NCBI RefSeq assembly: GCF_004101865.1 | Contig: NZ_CP026118.1 | Coordinates: forward strand, 2,373,001-2,437,000 | From: Halobacillus litoralis | GTDB taxonomy: Bacteria; Bacillota; Bacilli; Bacillales; Halobacillaceae | Direction: 5' to 3' | Length of the DNA: 64,000 nucleotides | Shown: positions 18,281 to 26,836 of the stretch, one piece after another | Layout of the letters: each line of letters begins with the position of its first letter | Position numbering within the stretch: position 1 is the first letter of the stretch | Notes under the pieces: model-generated | The model's input: the letters and a program-made list of their open reading frames with translations, nothing else | Databases searched by the model: none | Told to the model about the DNA's origin: nothing | Made by a program: the position numbers and the translations under genes

Positions 18281-18985
18281 ATGACTCTTTACCGGCCGAT
18301 AGATATCGCAAGAGAACTGAAAATCAGTACAAGTGCATTACGCCATTACGAATCCTGGGGACTGGTCCCTGAGCCTGAACGGGGAGATAACGGCTACCGA
18401 CTGTATACAGAGGTCCACCTCGCCTATTTCCGCTGCCTGCGCGCCTTGTTTTTCGGGTTCGGTTCAGACGTTGCCCGTACAGTGCTTCATCATATTCAGA
18501 AGCAAGAAATGGATGCAGCCTTTTGGGTAGTCAATCACCAGCAGTCCCTCCTCTATGAAGAAAAGGTGACGGCCGATCATACGCTTAAGCTGCTAGAGAA
18601 TATGGAGCTCCCCTCAATCCAGCAAACGAAGCTGAAAAAATATATGAGAATAGGCGAAGTGGCTGATTTCACCGGCGTCAATCCTTCCGCTATCCGTCAT
18701 TGGGAAAAGGAAGGCTTGTTTACATCTGTCCGGAATCCAGAAAACGGATATCGTCTATTCACCCCTACGCACGTCCGGAAAATACTGCTCATCCACACTT
18801 TGCGCAATACCGTCTATTTCCTCGACCATATGAAGGAGTACGTCAATGCAATCGAACAGCAAAGCGTCGGACAGGCTAAACGAGTCACTGAAAACGCCGT
18901 TCTGCAAATCAATGAACGGCTCCGCAAGCAGGTTACAGGAATTTATGAATTAGTGGCGCTGTGCCGCCAATTGGAGTTAATGTGA
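18281..18985 (+). CDS. Tandem double-MerR transcriptional regulator
   Basis: A 234-residue protein containing two complete MerR DNA-binding domains: residues 1-70 (YRPIDIARELKISTSALRHYE...NGYRLYTE) and about 125-195 (YMRIGEVADFTGVNPSAIRHWE...NGYRLFTP), each with the helix-turn-helix and wing, followed by a helical tail. Ordinary MerR proteins have one such domain and dimerise; here a single chain may bind like a covalent dimer. GGGGAGGA lies upstream of ATG 18281; an in-frame reading from 18179 has no ribosome site. It is divergent from the UvrA-like gene, with a 191-bp shared control region, and is probably its regulator. Confidence 0.85.
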   Translation: MTLYRPIDIARELKISTSALRHYESWGLVPEPERGDNGYRLYTEVHLAYFRCLRALFFGFGSDVARTVLHHIQKQEMDAAFWVVNHQQSLLYEEKVTADHTLKLLENMELPSIQQTKLKKYMRIGEVADFTGVNPSAIRHWEKEGLFTSVRNPENGYRLFTPTHVRKILLIHTLRNTVYFLDHMKEYVNAIEQQSVGQAKRVTENAVLQINERLRKQVTGIYELVALCRQLELM

Positions 18986-19172
18986 ATTTTCCATAGAAGG
19001 ATTTTAAGAAGGATAAAATGTATCTCGTGGCATCTTAATACATTGGTTTCTTAAACGAGACCATTGATATAACAGGAAAAAATAATCTTTTTATCTGTTT
19101 TATCATCTCAATGAGGAAAAAAACGTAAGTTATCATACCCTGGTTGAAGTTGAGAAGCATTTATCATTGTTT

Positions 19173-19790
19173 TTAATCCAGGTTCTCTTTAGGTTTTTCT
19201 TTATGCTTTCTGTCTTTGACCTCCGTAAAGATGTTATCTGCCATACTTGTTTGAGTTTGTGGCGTTATATTCTGAGAATGTGATTGATTTGCTTCAATCA
19301 GCGATTTGAGCATCTCAATATCCTCTTTGGTAGCGTATTGCTTGTCAGACTTTAACATATATCCTAACTGACCGTTCGGTTCTATTGTAGCCCATTGTAT
19401 ATCAGCGAAATTTTGAATTTTTTGTTGTCTCATTCGTACTTCAAGCATATCAACCGTTAATCGCAGCTTCTTCAAATTGTTTTCATTCACTTGGCCGTTT
19501 TCAACGACTAGAAGTGATTTACCATAAATAAACGTCTCAAGAGCATTGTATTTCAAAGCAATATACTCAATAAAAAGAAGAGTAATGACCATTAAAAATG
19601 TGATCACCATTGTAATCCAAATGTTCCTGTCGCCAACCGGTTGAATAATTAATGACCCTACAGCTATCATCATGACAGTCTGAGCAACCGTAAGCTGTGA
19701 GATTGATTTTCTTCCAGCTAAACGCAAAATCAGGACGCCTCCTATGACCACTACACTCGCTTTCCATAAGAAGTGAAAGTCCACAAGCAA
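19173..19790 (-). CDS. DUF421 (YetF-type) membrane protein
   Basis: A 205-residue protein with three N-terminal membrane segments (about 8-25, 34-52, 58-78), then the conserved soluble DUF421 domain (LRLAGRKSISQLTVAQ near 23, ALETFIYGKSLLVVENGQV, LRLTVDMLEVRMRQQ). In B. subtilis related proteins occur in spores and membranes, with no settled biochemical role. The C-terminal 50 residues are low complexity and charged (QSHSQNITPQTQTSM to the lysine-rich end). It lies in the same direction as the chloride-channel gene, 57 bp downstream of it, and may be co-transcribed. Confidence 0.85.
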   Translation of the reverse strand: MLVDFHFLWKASVVVIGGVLILRLAGRKSISQLTVAQTVMMIAVGSLIIQPVGDRNIWITMVITFLMVITLLFIEYIALKYNALETFIYGKSLLVVENGQVNENNLKKLRLTVDMLEVRMRQQKIQNFADIQWATIEPNGQLGYMLKSDKQYATKEDIEMLKSLIEANQSHSQNITPQTQTSMADNIFTEVKDRKHKEKPKENLD

Positions 19791-19847
19791 CTCCCTTTCC
19801 GAACAATCATTTTTGTTTCGTGCTTTTTTTCTTCTTTTCTATATTTT

Positions 19848-21131
19848 CTATGGTTTCTCCTGGGGGAGATTATATAACCTGCTCTTAGGGTCATATATTT
19901 TCTGAGATGGCCAGAGTCCATGATGTCCTGAGAATAGATAGCTGACTAAACAAGCAATAAAAAAGTACTCTAACCCTTTCCCATCAAACATCTCCATTGC
20001 CAGCAGGAAGGCAGCTATAGGGGTGTTCGCACCCCCGCAAAAAACCGCGATTAATCCTAAAGCGGCGAGAAATGACATGGGTAAGTCAATGAACGAGTGT
20101 AAGGCATTACCTAATGTTGCCCCGATGAAAAATAAAGGGATGGCTTCTCCGCCAACAAAGCCGCTGCCCAGGGTTACTGCAGTAAATACCAGCTTCGCCA
20201 GAAAAGCAAAGGGTGGAACATCTTCACTAAAAGATTGTTGCAGCATATCTAATCCCCGGCCATTATAGTCTTGTGAACCAACAATTATTGTTAATACTAC
20301 AATGATGATCCCTCCAAAAAAGGCTCTTTTCATATGGTTTTTCTTAAAAAGTTTCTCGGAGAAATTTTGGATTCCGTGTCTCAACTGACAGTATAAAACA
20401 CTTACAAGACTGAAAATAACAGATATAAGAATAACTTTTAGAACCGTAATAATAGATATATCTGGTATGGTTTGTATTATAAATTCTTCATGTTTATGGT
20501 CCCAGGCTGCTGTAGTGATATAGTGGCCGACAAAGCTGGCTGTAAGACAAGGAACAATGGCTTCAAATTTCAGTTTTCCTAAAGCAGCCATTTCTATGCC
20601 AAACAGAGCACCAGTTATGGGCGCTCCAAAGGCAGACCCAAAACCAGCACTTATACCGCTCATAATTAAAATTTTCTTGTCGAATTTGTTTACCTTGAAA
20701 AATTTGTTGACCGCTGCTGCTACACTCCCTCCCATTTGGACAGCTGCGCCCTCTCTCCCTGTTGAACCGCCAAATAGGACTGTGATGAACGTTCCGAAAT
20801 AGACGATTGGCCCCATTCTCCGCGGTACCTCTTTTTTTCCATGCACGGAATCGATTACGAGATTATTTAATTCAGCAGTGTCATTCAAAGTATTATTGAA
20901 AAACACCTTTCCGTAGTTCATATATATGTATCCGATGATCATTCCTCCAAAGAGAAGAAGGAAGATAAGCCAATCTCTTTTTAATCGTAGATCATCTCCT
21001 AGGTAATCGTTTGTCTCTAATAGGAAGGTAGTTGCCGAGCCAACAATGATCCCGATTATGCTTCCAAAGAAAATCCATTGACCAAGGACTGAAAAAAAGC
21101 TTTTATACTTTAACGGCACAGAACAACTCAC
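19848..21131 (-). CDS. CLC-family anion channel/antiporter, CLC-F-like
   Basis: A 427-residue CLC protein with about ten to twelve membrane helices. The gating-glutamate motif is present as GSTGREGAAVQMGG near residue 122 (GREGA rather than GREGP), and the later GxFxP motif is replaced by GGEAIPLFFIGATLG near 320. The helix-D GSGIP motif is missing; TAELNNLVIDSVHG stands in its place. These departures are, from memory, characteristic of the fluoride/proton antiporter clade (CLC-F) and not of chloride exchangers. The start is GTG and the ribosome site is weak. No fluoride riboswitch is visible upstream, so the fluoride assignment is only a suggestion. Confidence 0.82.
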   Translation of the reverse strand: MSCSVPLKYKSFFSVLGQWIFFGSIIGIIVGSATTFLLETNDYLGDDLRLKRDWLIFLLLFGGMIIGYIYMNYGKVFFNNTLNDTAELNNLVIDSVHGKKEVPRRMGPIVYFGTFITVLFGGSTGREGAAVQMGGSVAAAVNKFFKVNKFDKKILIMSGISAGFGSAFGAPITGALFGIEMAALGKLKFEAIVPCLTASFVGHYITTAAWDHKHEEFIIQTIPDISIITVLKVILISVIFSLVSVLYCQLRHGIQNFSEKLFKKNHMKRAFFGGIIIVVLTIIVGSQDYNGRGLDMLQQSFSEDVPPFAFLAKLVFTAVTLGSGFVGGEAIPLFFIGATLGNALHSFIDLPMSFLAALGLIAVFCGGANTPIAAFLLAMEMFDGKGLEYFFIACLVSYLFSGHHGLWPSQKIYDPKSRLYNLPQEKP

Positions 21132-21134
21132 CTC

Positions 21135-21400
21135 ATCTCTAATCCTTTAAGAGTGTCCATTTTATTTTTGCCCATTATATTATAATTATTAAAAGGAGCT
21201 TCAATAAGGGGATTAACGACCAGGAGTGGTTTATGAATTAGCCATGCGGCTAGGGCATCTATTTCAAACAATGTACCGGCTGTTGTTGTGGCTTATTGTA
21301 GACGATACGCAAACAAAATGCCGGATTGAGTCAACAGCATTCCCATCAAACCAGATACGATAAAGGTGAGTGTGCTGACGTTGATTCCGATAGGTGAGCA
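21135..21400 (-). pseudogene. Possible relic of a membrane-protein gene
   Basis: One minus-strand frame reads GINVSTLTFIVSGLMGMLLTQ and on to FAYRLQ, a stop (TAA, near 21298), then TAGTLFEIDALAAWLIHKP and onward in the same frame almost to the CLC start. The hydrophobic character with an in-frame stop suggests a decayed membrane protein. No start codon, ribosome site or family can be assigned. Confidence 0.3.
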
Positions 21401-21590
21401 GCTTCTGGATGGCGAATGATAAGTTCCAGCATGTGGTTAATGGCGCCGGGGGTCAGGCAAAAAAATAAAGGTCCTTCAAATGCTTATAAATGTTCCTGAA
21501 GGTAAAAGGGACCAAGGGTGATTAATTTGTAAGCATGTACGGCTTTCATTATAATTAAACTTAAAGTTAAGAGGAGTAAGGAGTTTTAAA

Positions 21591-22181
21591 ATGAGTAAGC
21601 AAGATGAGGTCTCTCAGAAAATTATCGATAAGTCACTGAGGCTTTTTAATACAAATGGAATTCATACGACTTCTATCCAAGATATTATGAATGAGACCGG
21701 TTTACCTAAAGGAGCCATTTACAGAAGGTTTAAGAATAAAGATGAAATCGTCTTAGCCTCATATGCAAAAGCAGGATTAATCATAGACTCCTTTATGCGG
21801 GAATCAATTGAAAATAAGAACACTGTTACGGAAAAGGTTATGGCAATATCAAATATCTATTTAGATGCAGTGGATAACCCGCCCATTGAAGGAGGATGTC
21901 CTATGCTGAACACTGCTATTGAGAGTGACAGCAATTTTCCAGAACTGAAGACGATGATGGCAGAGGCTTTTCAACAAATGATTTTGTTCGTTGAATCTTT
22001 ACTTCGTGAAGGTATAGAGAATGGAGAATATACGACTGAGATGGAACCACGTTCTTTGGCCTCCCATTTATTGTCATCAATGGAAGGGGCGATCATGACG
22101 AGTCGGCTTTCATTAAGCAATGAGTATGTGGAACATACAATAAAATATACAGAAAGGCTGTTAGCTACCTACACGAAGTAG
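21591..22181 (+). CDS. TetR-family transcriptional repressor
   Basis: A 196-residue repressor. The N-terminal helix-turn-helix lies at about residues 10-55 (ISLRLFN-type start, TTSIQDIMNETGLPKGAIYRRFKNKDEI), followed by an all-helical ligand domain with the GCPMLNTAIESD segment typical of the YxaF/LmrA-like branch. AAGAGGAGTAAGGAG precedes the ATG. It is 116 bp upstream of the DJ-1 gene, with a strong palindrome between them, and probably controls the DJ-1/DUF2306 unit and itself. The inducer is unknown. Confidence 0.88.
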   Translation: MSKQDEVSQKIIDKSLRLFNTNGIHTTSIQDIMNETGLPKGAIYRRFKNKDEIVLASYAKAGLIIDSFMRESIENKNTVTEKVMAISNIYLDAVDNPPIEGGCPMLNTAIESDSNFPELKTMMAEAFQQMILFVESLLREGIENGEYTTEMEPRSLASHLLSSMEGAIMTSRLSLSNEYVEHTIKYTERLLATYTK

Positions 22182-22236
22182 GTGTCAATAAATAGACATA
22201 TTCATTCAATTGGTTTTTCACAGTGATTAAGTTACA

Positions 22237-22276
22237 ATAAAACCAGACCGGACGGTCCGGTCTGGTCTGGTTTTAT
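22237..22276. promoter_or_regulatory. TetR-type operator palindrome and possible terminator
   Basis: Two nested symmetries overlap. An inner palindrome (22242-22266) reads ACCAGACCGGAC-GGTCCGGTCTGGT, with one asymmetric central base. An outer pair joins ATAAAACCAGACC (22237-22249) to GGTCTGGTTTTAT (22264-22276). The AGACC/GGTCT half-sites resemble TetR-type operators. A hairpin followed by TTTTAT could also end the TetR transcript. Confidence 0.65.
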
Positions 22277-22297
22277 CATGAATAATGAGGTGTCCTA

Positions 22298-23320
22298 ATG
22301 AATGTTCAAATTATGCTGTTTGAAGGATTTGATTTATTAGATGTCGTAGCTCCTTATGAAGTATTTTCTGCAGCTAATCAGTTTACTGAAGAAGAAATCG
22401 ACGTTCGTTTTGTAAGTGTAGACGGGGGAGGCGATGTTTTAAGCGGTATAAATGATTTCCCTTTTAAAGTGGAAGGAAAACTGGATGCATCTAAAAAAGG
22501 GATTGTGCTTGTACCGGGATCATCAGGGTCAATGGTCGATGGAGAAGCTGATTCCATACCAATGAAGCTTAAAAAAGCATCTGAAACAGAAATGGGAGAT
22601 TTCATTAGGAATGCCGTTAATGATCCGGAAATGACTGTCACTTCCGTCTGTGGTGGCTCCTTGTTAATAGCAATGACAGGATCTATTGAAGGGCGGAATG
22701 TCGTCACACATCATATGGGCATGGATTTACTATCGGCAACAGGAGCAAATGCTGTGAACGCTCGTGTCGTAGACGATGGGGATATTATTTCTGGAGCAGG
22801 AGTAACTTCTGGTTTGGATCTTGCTATCTATGTTGTGGAAAGAGAACTTGGTCCTAGGATTGCCTATGAAGTGGAGCAGTTGTTTCAATATGAGAAGAGA
22901 GGGATCGTATGGAAGAATGAAGGCGCTTTGCCCATGGGCTATAACTCCTCAAAAAGGAATGACGAAGAACTTACGGTGACTGAAACTCATGAATCCCATC
23001 CACTTCAAGAGGAGATTGAAGGGACGTGGGAAGTCACCATTTCGACTCCTATTGGAGAAATAGATGTAACCTATGAATTAGAAATTAAAGATAACAAGCT
23101 CATTGGAATCGCAGTTACGGATGGTGATCAATCGGAACTGGAGAAAACAGAAGCCATCGGTAACAGGTTGAAGTGGAAGCAGCAGGTCAAAAAGCCAATG
23201 AAAATAAATTTGAATTTTGATGTCTCGATTAATGGAACTACCCTTGAGGGGCAAGCTAAGGCAGGAATGATCTCATCCAAGTTAAAAGGGTCTAAGGTAT
23301 TTAACAAAGGAGCAGTATGA
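22298..23320 (+). CDS. DJ-1/PfpI-family protein with C-terminal beta domain
   Basis: A 340-residue two-domain protein. Residues 1-205 form a class I glutamine-amidotransferase-like DJ-1/PfpI fold; the nucleophile elbow SVCGGSLLIA (Cys near 112) and the N-terminal FEGFDLLDVVAPYEVF resemble isonitrile hydratase-like proteins. Residues 240-335 form a second domain rich in predicted strands (GTWEVTISTPIGEIDVTYEL, LKWKQQVKKPMKINLNFD), seen at the C-termini of other oxidoreductase-like proteins but unnamed to me. It follows a TetR gene and operator and overlaps the next gene by 4 nt (ATGA). A detoxification role is inference. Confidence 0.8.
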   Translation: MNVQIMLFEGFDLLDVVAPYEVFSAANQFTEEEIDVRFVSVDGGGDVLSGINDFPFKVEGKLDASKKGIVLVPGSSGSMVDGEADSIPMKLKKASETEMGDFIRNAVNDPEMTVTSVCGGSLLIAMTGSIEGRNVVTHHMGMDLLSATGANAVNARVVDDGDIISGAGVTSGLDLAIYVVERELGPRIAYEVEQLFQYEKRGIVWKNEGALPMGYNSSKRNDEELTVTETHESHPLQEEIEGTWEVTISTPIGEIDVTYELEIKDNKLIGIAVTDGDQSELEKTEAIGNRLKWKQQVKKPMKINLNFDVSINGTTLEGQAKAGMISSKLKGSKVFNKGAV

Positions 23321-23933
23321 AAAGAAGAAAGTCTTTAATTGTAATCCTGTCTTTGGTTTCTGTGATGTGGGTTCTGCATACGGCATCAAAAAATTTCATA
23401 GTCGATCCTGCATTCACTTCTTTTTTGGACAAAAAAGAGATAGATTTAGCTGACGAAGACCTATGGATCGTGATGATCAGAATCCATATCACACTTGCAA
23501 TCGTTGCTTTAATGACTGGTCCATTAGGTCTTTCAAAAAGAATTAGAAATAATAATCCTTACTTGCACCGGTGGAATGGCCGTATCTATATCTTGGCGAT
23601 CCTGTCAAATATGGTACCTGGTTACTATGTTGCCATTTATGCGAATGGCGGTTTGCTGAGTGTGATGGTTTTTGGATATTGAATACATTATGGCTTCTTA
23701 CAACAGTAAATGGATACCTGAATATAAGGAGAAGAGAAATCGCTCAACATAGAAAGTGGATGTTAAGAAGTTTTTTTCTGACCTATGCAAATTTAACCAT
23801 CTATATTGTTGTCGCTATTTTTCATAATGGGCTTCACTTTGACTATGGTATTTCTTATATCGTTGCTGTTTGGTCATCATTCACTATCAATTTAGTACTA
23901 GCAGAGTTTTTTATTCGAAAATCGAACATCTAA
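23317..23933 (+). pseudogene. DUF2306 membrane protein gene, frameshifted
   Basis: The ATG overlaps the DJ-1 stop codon, so it is co-translated. The first frame encodes residues 1-121 (ending VMVFGY and stop, 23680-23682), and the second frame continues as LNTLWLLTTVNGYLNIRRRE and AQHRKWMLRSFFLTYANLT to 23933. Together they give one DUF2306-type four-helix membrane protein of about 205 residues with the histidine-rich HRWNGR and HRKWMLRS motifs. A single extra T in the T5 run at about 23670 would restore the frame. It may be a real frameshift, a slippage site or a sequencing error. Confidence 0.75.
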
Positions 23934-23956
23934 TTAAAATGTAAAGAGGTTTAACG

Positions 23957-24328
23957 ATGAGCTATATTTTAGAAAATATCGGTTTGTTTCAGACGATTCA
24001 TCGCAGCTCTTGGATATTTATTTTCACATTGTTTTTCATAACTTATTTCTTATACGGGTTGAATAAAAGCAAAGCCGCAAACATGACGCAAATGTTCTTG
24101 CGATTATTTTTTATAGTGATGTTATTTTCAGGGGTTTCATTAGTGATCGCTTATGATTTTGATCCGTTTTACGTAACCAAAGGATTGATTGCCATAATCA
24201 TGATGGGGCTTATGGAAAGCAGTAATGTGAGGAGAAAGAAAGGGGGACAGAGCAAATCCGCTTTTATTGGTGGCAGTGTTTTATTAGTGTTGGTTGTATT
24301 GATGGGTTTTAGAGTAATAAGCTTCTGA
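23957..24328 (+). CDS. YisL-like (DUF1516) membrane protein
   Basis: A 123-residue protein with four hydrophobic segments, starting MSYILENIGLFQTIHRSSWIF. The arrangement of four helices with a histidine near the first helix and a short basic loop RRKKGG before the last one matches the DUF1516/YisL family of Bacillus. Its function is not known. AAAGAGG precedes the ATG. It is 23 bp downstream of the broken DUF2306 gene and probably shares its transcript. Confidence 0.75.
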   Translation: MSYILENIGLFQTIHRSSWIFIFTLFFITYFLYGLNKSKAANMTQMFLRLFFIVMLFSGVSLVIAYDFDPFYVTKGLIAIIMMGLMESSNVRRKKGGQSKSAFIGGSVLLVLVVLMGFRVISF

Positions 24329-24441
24329 AATTTCTCTGCTTTACCAAAGCGAATGAATCAAGAAAGGAGGCTGATTTCATTTAGAATAGATATTAATAAT
24401 TCAAATAAAATCTGGGCAAACTCTTCCTAGAGGTGATGATT

Positions 24442-25446
24442 ATGGGTAAGGAGAATTTAAAGCTCACTGCTGCAGAGATAGGGACATTGTGGGGGCAGTA
24501 TGTGAATGGAACGGCCGTCGATACTGTAAACAAATATATGGTAACGATCATAGAGGACAAAAAGATAAAAACACTTTTCGAAGATGCAATAAAGACGTTT
24601 GGGAAACAGAAAAAACAACTGACAACATTTATTGAAAACGAGGGGTTTCCAGTTCCGGTCGGGTTTTCTGATTCAGACCTTAATAATGGCGCGGAGAGGT
24701 TGTTTTCAGATATCTTCTGTTTGCACTATTTACATATTATGACGCTGCATGGTTTGTTGGGACACACAACGTCGCTCAGTTCTTCAGTAAGAAAAGATTT
24801 ACGCCATTTTTACGATTCTTGCGATGATGATGCAAAAAGAATGTATCATCAAACAACTGAATTACTGCTGGAAAAGGGTCACTTTCAACGAGATCCGTCC
24901 TTTTACCCGGAAGACAATCCGGAATTCATCCAAGATCAACAATTTCTTGATGGTATGTTTGGTGACAAGCGCCCATTAGCCGCAACTGAAATTATCGCTT
25001 TATCTCTTAATATCAAAAAGAAGATATTGGAAAAGTCACTTTCCATTGGATTTAGCCAGGTCACGCAATCAAAAGAGGTAAGAAAATTTTTAAAGAGTGC
25101 CCAAAATGCATCTGACCAGCAAATTCAAGCGCTAGGTAAAAAACTGAAAGGTGATAATCTACCTGTTCCAATGTCTTGGGAATCAGAGGTGACTGTCTCT
25201 CAGGATGCTCCTTTTTCGGATAAGTTAATGTTGTATCATATGGGGTTCTTATTACAATCTTCTCAATCCTACCATGGAGCAGGTCTTGCATCTGCCATGC
25301 GAATAGACCTCGTCGCGACTTATGAGAAGATCATATTGAAAAACATCATGATTACAAAAGAATGGTTCAATGTAATGGCAAAAAATAAGTGGCTGGAGCA
25401 AACACCTCTAGCTCCAAATCGTCTGGAAATTGCAAAAGACAAATAA
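24442..25446 (+). CDS. DUF3231 family protein (tandem domains)
   Basis: A 334-residue helical protein with two similar halves: residues 1-160 (LTAAEIGTLWGQYVNGTA, GFSDSDLNNGAERLFSDIF) and about 175-330 (LAATEIIALSLNIKKKIL, FSDKLMLYHMGFLLQ). Each half resembles a DUF3231 four-helix, ferritin-like unit, which Bacillus relatives carry in spores and stress regulons. I use ATG 24442, with TAGAGG 8 nt upstream; other in-frame starts lie at 24433 and 24436. It ends at a terminator (25452-25488) and looks monocistronic. Confidence 0.85.
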   Translation: MGKENLKLTAAEIGTLWGQYVNGTAVDTVNKYMVTIIEDKKIKTLFEDAIKTFGKQKKQLTTFIENEGFPVPVGFSDSDLNNGAERLFSDIFCLHYLHIMTLHGLLGHTTSLSSSVRKDLRHFYDSCDDDAKRMYHQTTELLLEKGHFQRDPSFYPEDNPEFIQDQQFLDGMFGDKRPLAATEIIALSLNIKKKILEKSLSIGFSQVTQSKEVRKFLKSAQNASDQQIQALGKKLKGDNLPVPMSWESEVTVSQDAPFSDKLMLYHMGFLLQSSQSYHGAGLASAMRIDLVATYEKIILKNIMITKEWFNVMAKNKWLEQTPLAPNRLEIAKDK

Positions 25447-25451
25447 AAGTT

Positions 25452-25488
25452 TCCTGCTCTCTGATTAACTTTGAGGGCAGGATTTTTT
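25452..25488 (+). terminator. Terminator of the DUF3231 gene
   Basis: TCCTGCTCTC pairs with GAGGGCAGGA with one bulge, followed by TTTTTT. It lies just beyond the stop codon. Confidence 0.75.
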
Positions 25489-25559
25489 GTGTGCTCACAA
25501 CATTCCTATATAATATAGAAAGTATACTTCCATCTCACAACTAGAAAGAAGGATCACAC

Positions 25560-25931
25560 GTGCCAAAGGTCTTCACTATTATTTTGCAAATCATAGGATT
25601 ATACGTAATCTATCTATTCGGAACACTTATTCAAAACACCTTTGACCTGTTCATTCCAGGCAGTGTCATCGGTTTGATCGTCCTGTTTGCACTCCTGTCT
25701 CTGAAAATCATCTCGGATCGCTGGCTTAAGCAGGGAGTAGGATTCATGATTACCCACCTTCCGTTTTTCTTTATCCCAGCCACGGTCGGGGTTATGAGCT
25801 ATGCCTATGTATTCGAAGGGAAAGGTGCAATCCTAATTCTCATCGGCTTGTTGAGTACGGCTTTAGTGATGGGGATTTCAGGATTTGTCGCTCAGTGGAT
25901 GGCGCGAAGGAGGGAGGCAGCCCATGAATGA
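25560..25931 (+). CDS. CidA/LrgA-family holin-like membrane protein
   Basis: A 123-residue protein with four membrane helices starting from GTG. IPGSVIGLIVLFALL near residue 32 is the hallmark of the LrgA/CidA family, followed by HLPFFFIPATVGVM. These proteins form membrane complexes affecting murein-hydrolase export, programmed lysis and, in some Bacilli, pyruvate flux. Its stop overlaps the start of the LrgB gene by 8 nt. No LysR or LytSR regulator is adjacent, so I cannot choose between Cid and Lrg naming. Confidence 0.88.
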   Translation: MPKVFTIILQIIGLYVIYLFGTLIQNTFDLFIPGSVIGLIVLFALLSLKIISDRWLKQGVGFMITHLPFFFIPATVGVMSYAYVFEGKGAILILIGLLSTALVMGISGFVAQWMARRREAAHE

Positions 25932-26613
25932 AGTTCTGACAGCTGTACTTATGATCGGGCTGACGATCCTCTTCTACCAAGGGGCGTTATTCATTTACCG
26001 TAGATTTCGCCGGATCTATACCGCCCCGATCATCTTATCGACACTGGCGATCATCGCTTTGCTGCTTTTATTCCATCTTCCATATGAAACGTACATGACA
26101 GGGGGCAAGTGGATCGATCATTTGCTTGGTCCGGCGGTGGTTGCGCTTGCTTATCCGCTTTATCAATACCGTGATGTTTTGAACAGAATGCTCCTGCCGA
26201 TTTTGACAGGGACGTTGATTGGCGCGTTCGTCGGGGTTACTTCTGGACTTCTGCTCAGCAAGTGGGCCGGGTTCAGTGAGTTGATCATCCATTCCATCGT
26301 TCCTAAATCGGTGACGACACCTGTCGCAATGTCGATTGCAGAATCAAGCGGCGGCGTGATGCCCCTCGCAGCTGTGTTTGTTATGATTGCAGGCATTGGC
26401 GGGGTGCTGATACATCCTGTGGTGATGCGCTATGCCCGTCTGACCCATCCACTTGGAAAAGGGGTCGGCATGGGAAGTGCCTCGCATGCGATCGGGACAG
26501 CGACTTCGATGGAACGGGACCCGCTCGAGGGCTCTGTCAGCACCATTGCGATGGTGTTGAGTGCCGTCATCGTTTCGGTCTTAGCTCCGGGGTTGACGTT
26601 GCTTCTTATGTAA
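25924..26613 (+). CDS. CidB/LrgB-family membrane protein
   Basis: A 229-residue membrane protein with about seven hydrophobic segments. The central LLSKWAGFSELIIHSIVPKSVTTPVAM and the C-terminal GMGSASHAIGTATSMERDPLEGSVS are characteristic of LrgB. I use ATG 25924 (MNEVLTAVLMIGL), preceded by AAGGAGGGAGG, rather than the longer in-frame reading from 25885 inside the LrgA gene. The coupled LrgA-LrgB pair is followed by a strong terminator. Confidence 0.9.
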   Translation: MNEVLTAVLMIGLTILFYQGALFIYRRFRRIYTAPIILSTLAIIALLLLFHLPYETYMTGGKWIDHLLGPAVVALAYPLYQYRDVLNRMLLPILTGTLIGAFVGVTSGLLLSKWAGFSELIIHSIVPKSVTTPVAMSIAESSGGVMPLAAVFVMIAGIGGVLIHPVVMRYARLTHPLGKGVGMGSASHAIGTATSMERDPLEGSVSTIAMVLSAVIVSVLAPGLTLLLM

Positions 26614-26654
26614 AAAAAGTGTCTGCCCTCTTGTGTGAGGGCAGACACTTTTTT
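26613..26654. terminator. Strong bidirectional terminator after lrgAB
   Basis: AAAAAAGTGTCTGCCCTC and GAGGGCAGACACTTTTTT form a perfect 18-bp stem around TTGTGT. It also faces the minus-strand micro-ORF that ends at 26719. Confidence 0.9.
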
Positions 26655-26718
26655 CTGTCAATATATGTTTTCCTAGCGAATTCCAATTCTTCTTAAACAT
26701 AAGATTCTACTGTTCCCT

Positions 26719-26802
26719 CTATGGTTTTAATCGATCAGATTCAATTAAAGAAAGCTCCCAGCGAATAAACTCTTCAGAGGGAGAAGAATATTCTTGATTC
26801 AC
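26719..26802 (-). CDS. Candidate 27-residue micro-ORF, probably Zur-regulated
   Basis: GTG opens a 27-codon frame, MNQEYSSPSEEFIRWELSLI and on to ESDRLKP, and AAAGGAGG lies 7 nt upstream, as good a ribosome site as any in the window. A Zur-box-like sequence lies 35 bp upstream on the same strand. It is divergent from znuC-znuB-zur and reads toward the lrgAB terminator. I do not recognise the peptide. Small Zur-regulated proteins are known elsewhere, but this role is inference. Confidence 0.45.
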   Translation of the reverse strand: MNQEYSSPSEEFIRWELSLIESDRLKP

Positions 26803-26836
26803 ATCGAATCCTCCTTTACAATTAACATGAGTCAAA

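Noticed and set aside
23571..23933. Separate 120-residue gene downstream of the DUF2306 start
   Set aside because: It is the second frame of the same protein, has no ribosome site, and its first 35 residues are an out-of-frame reading of conserved sequence.
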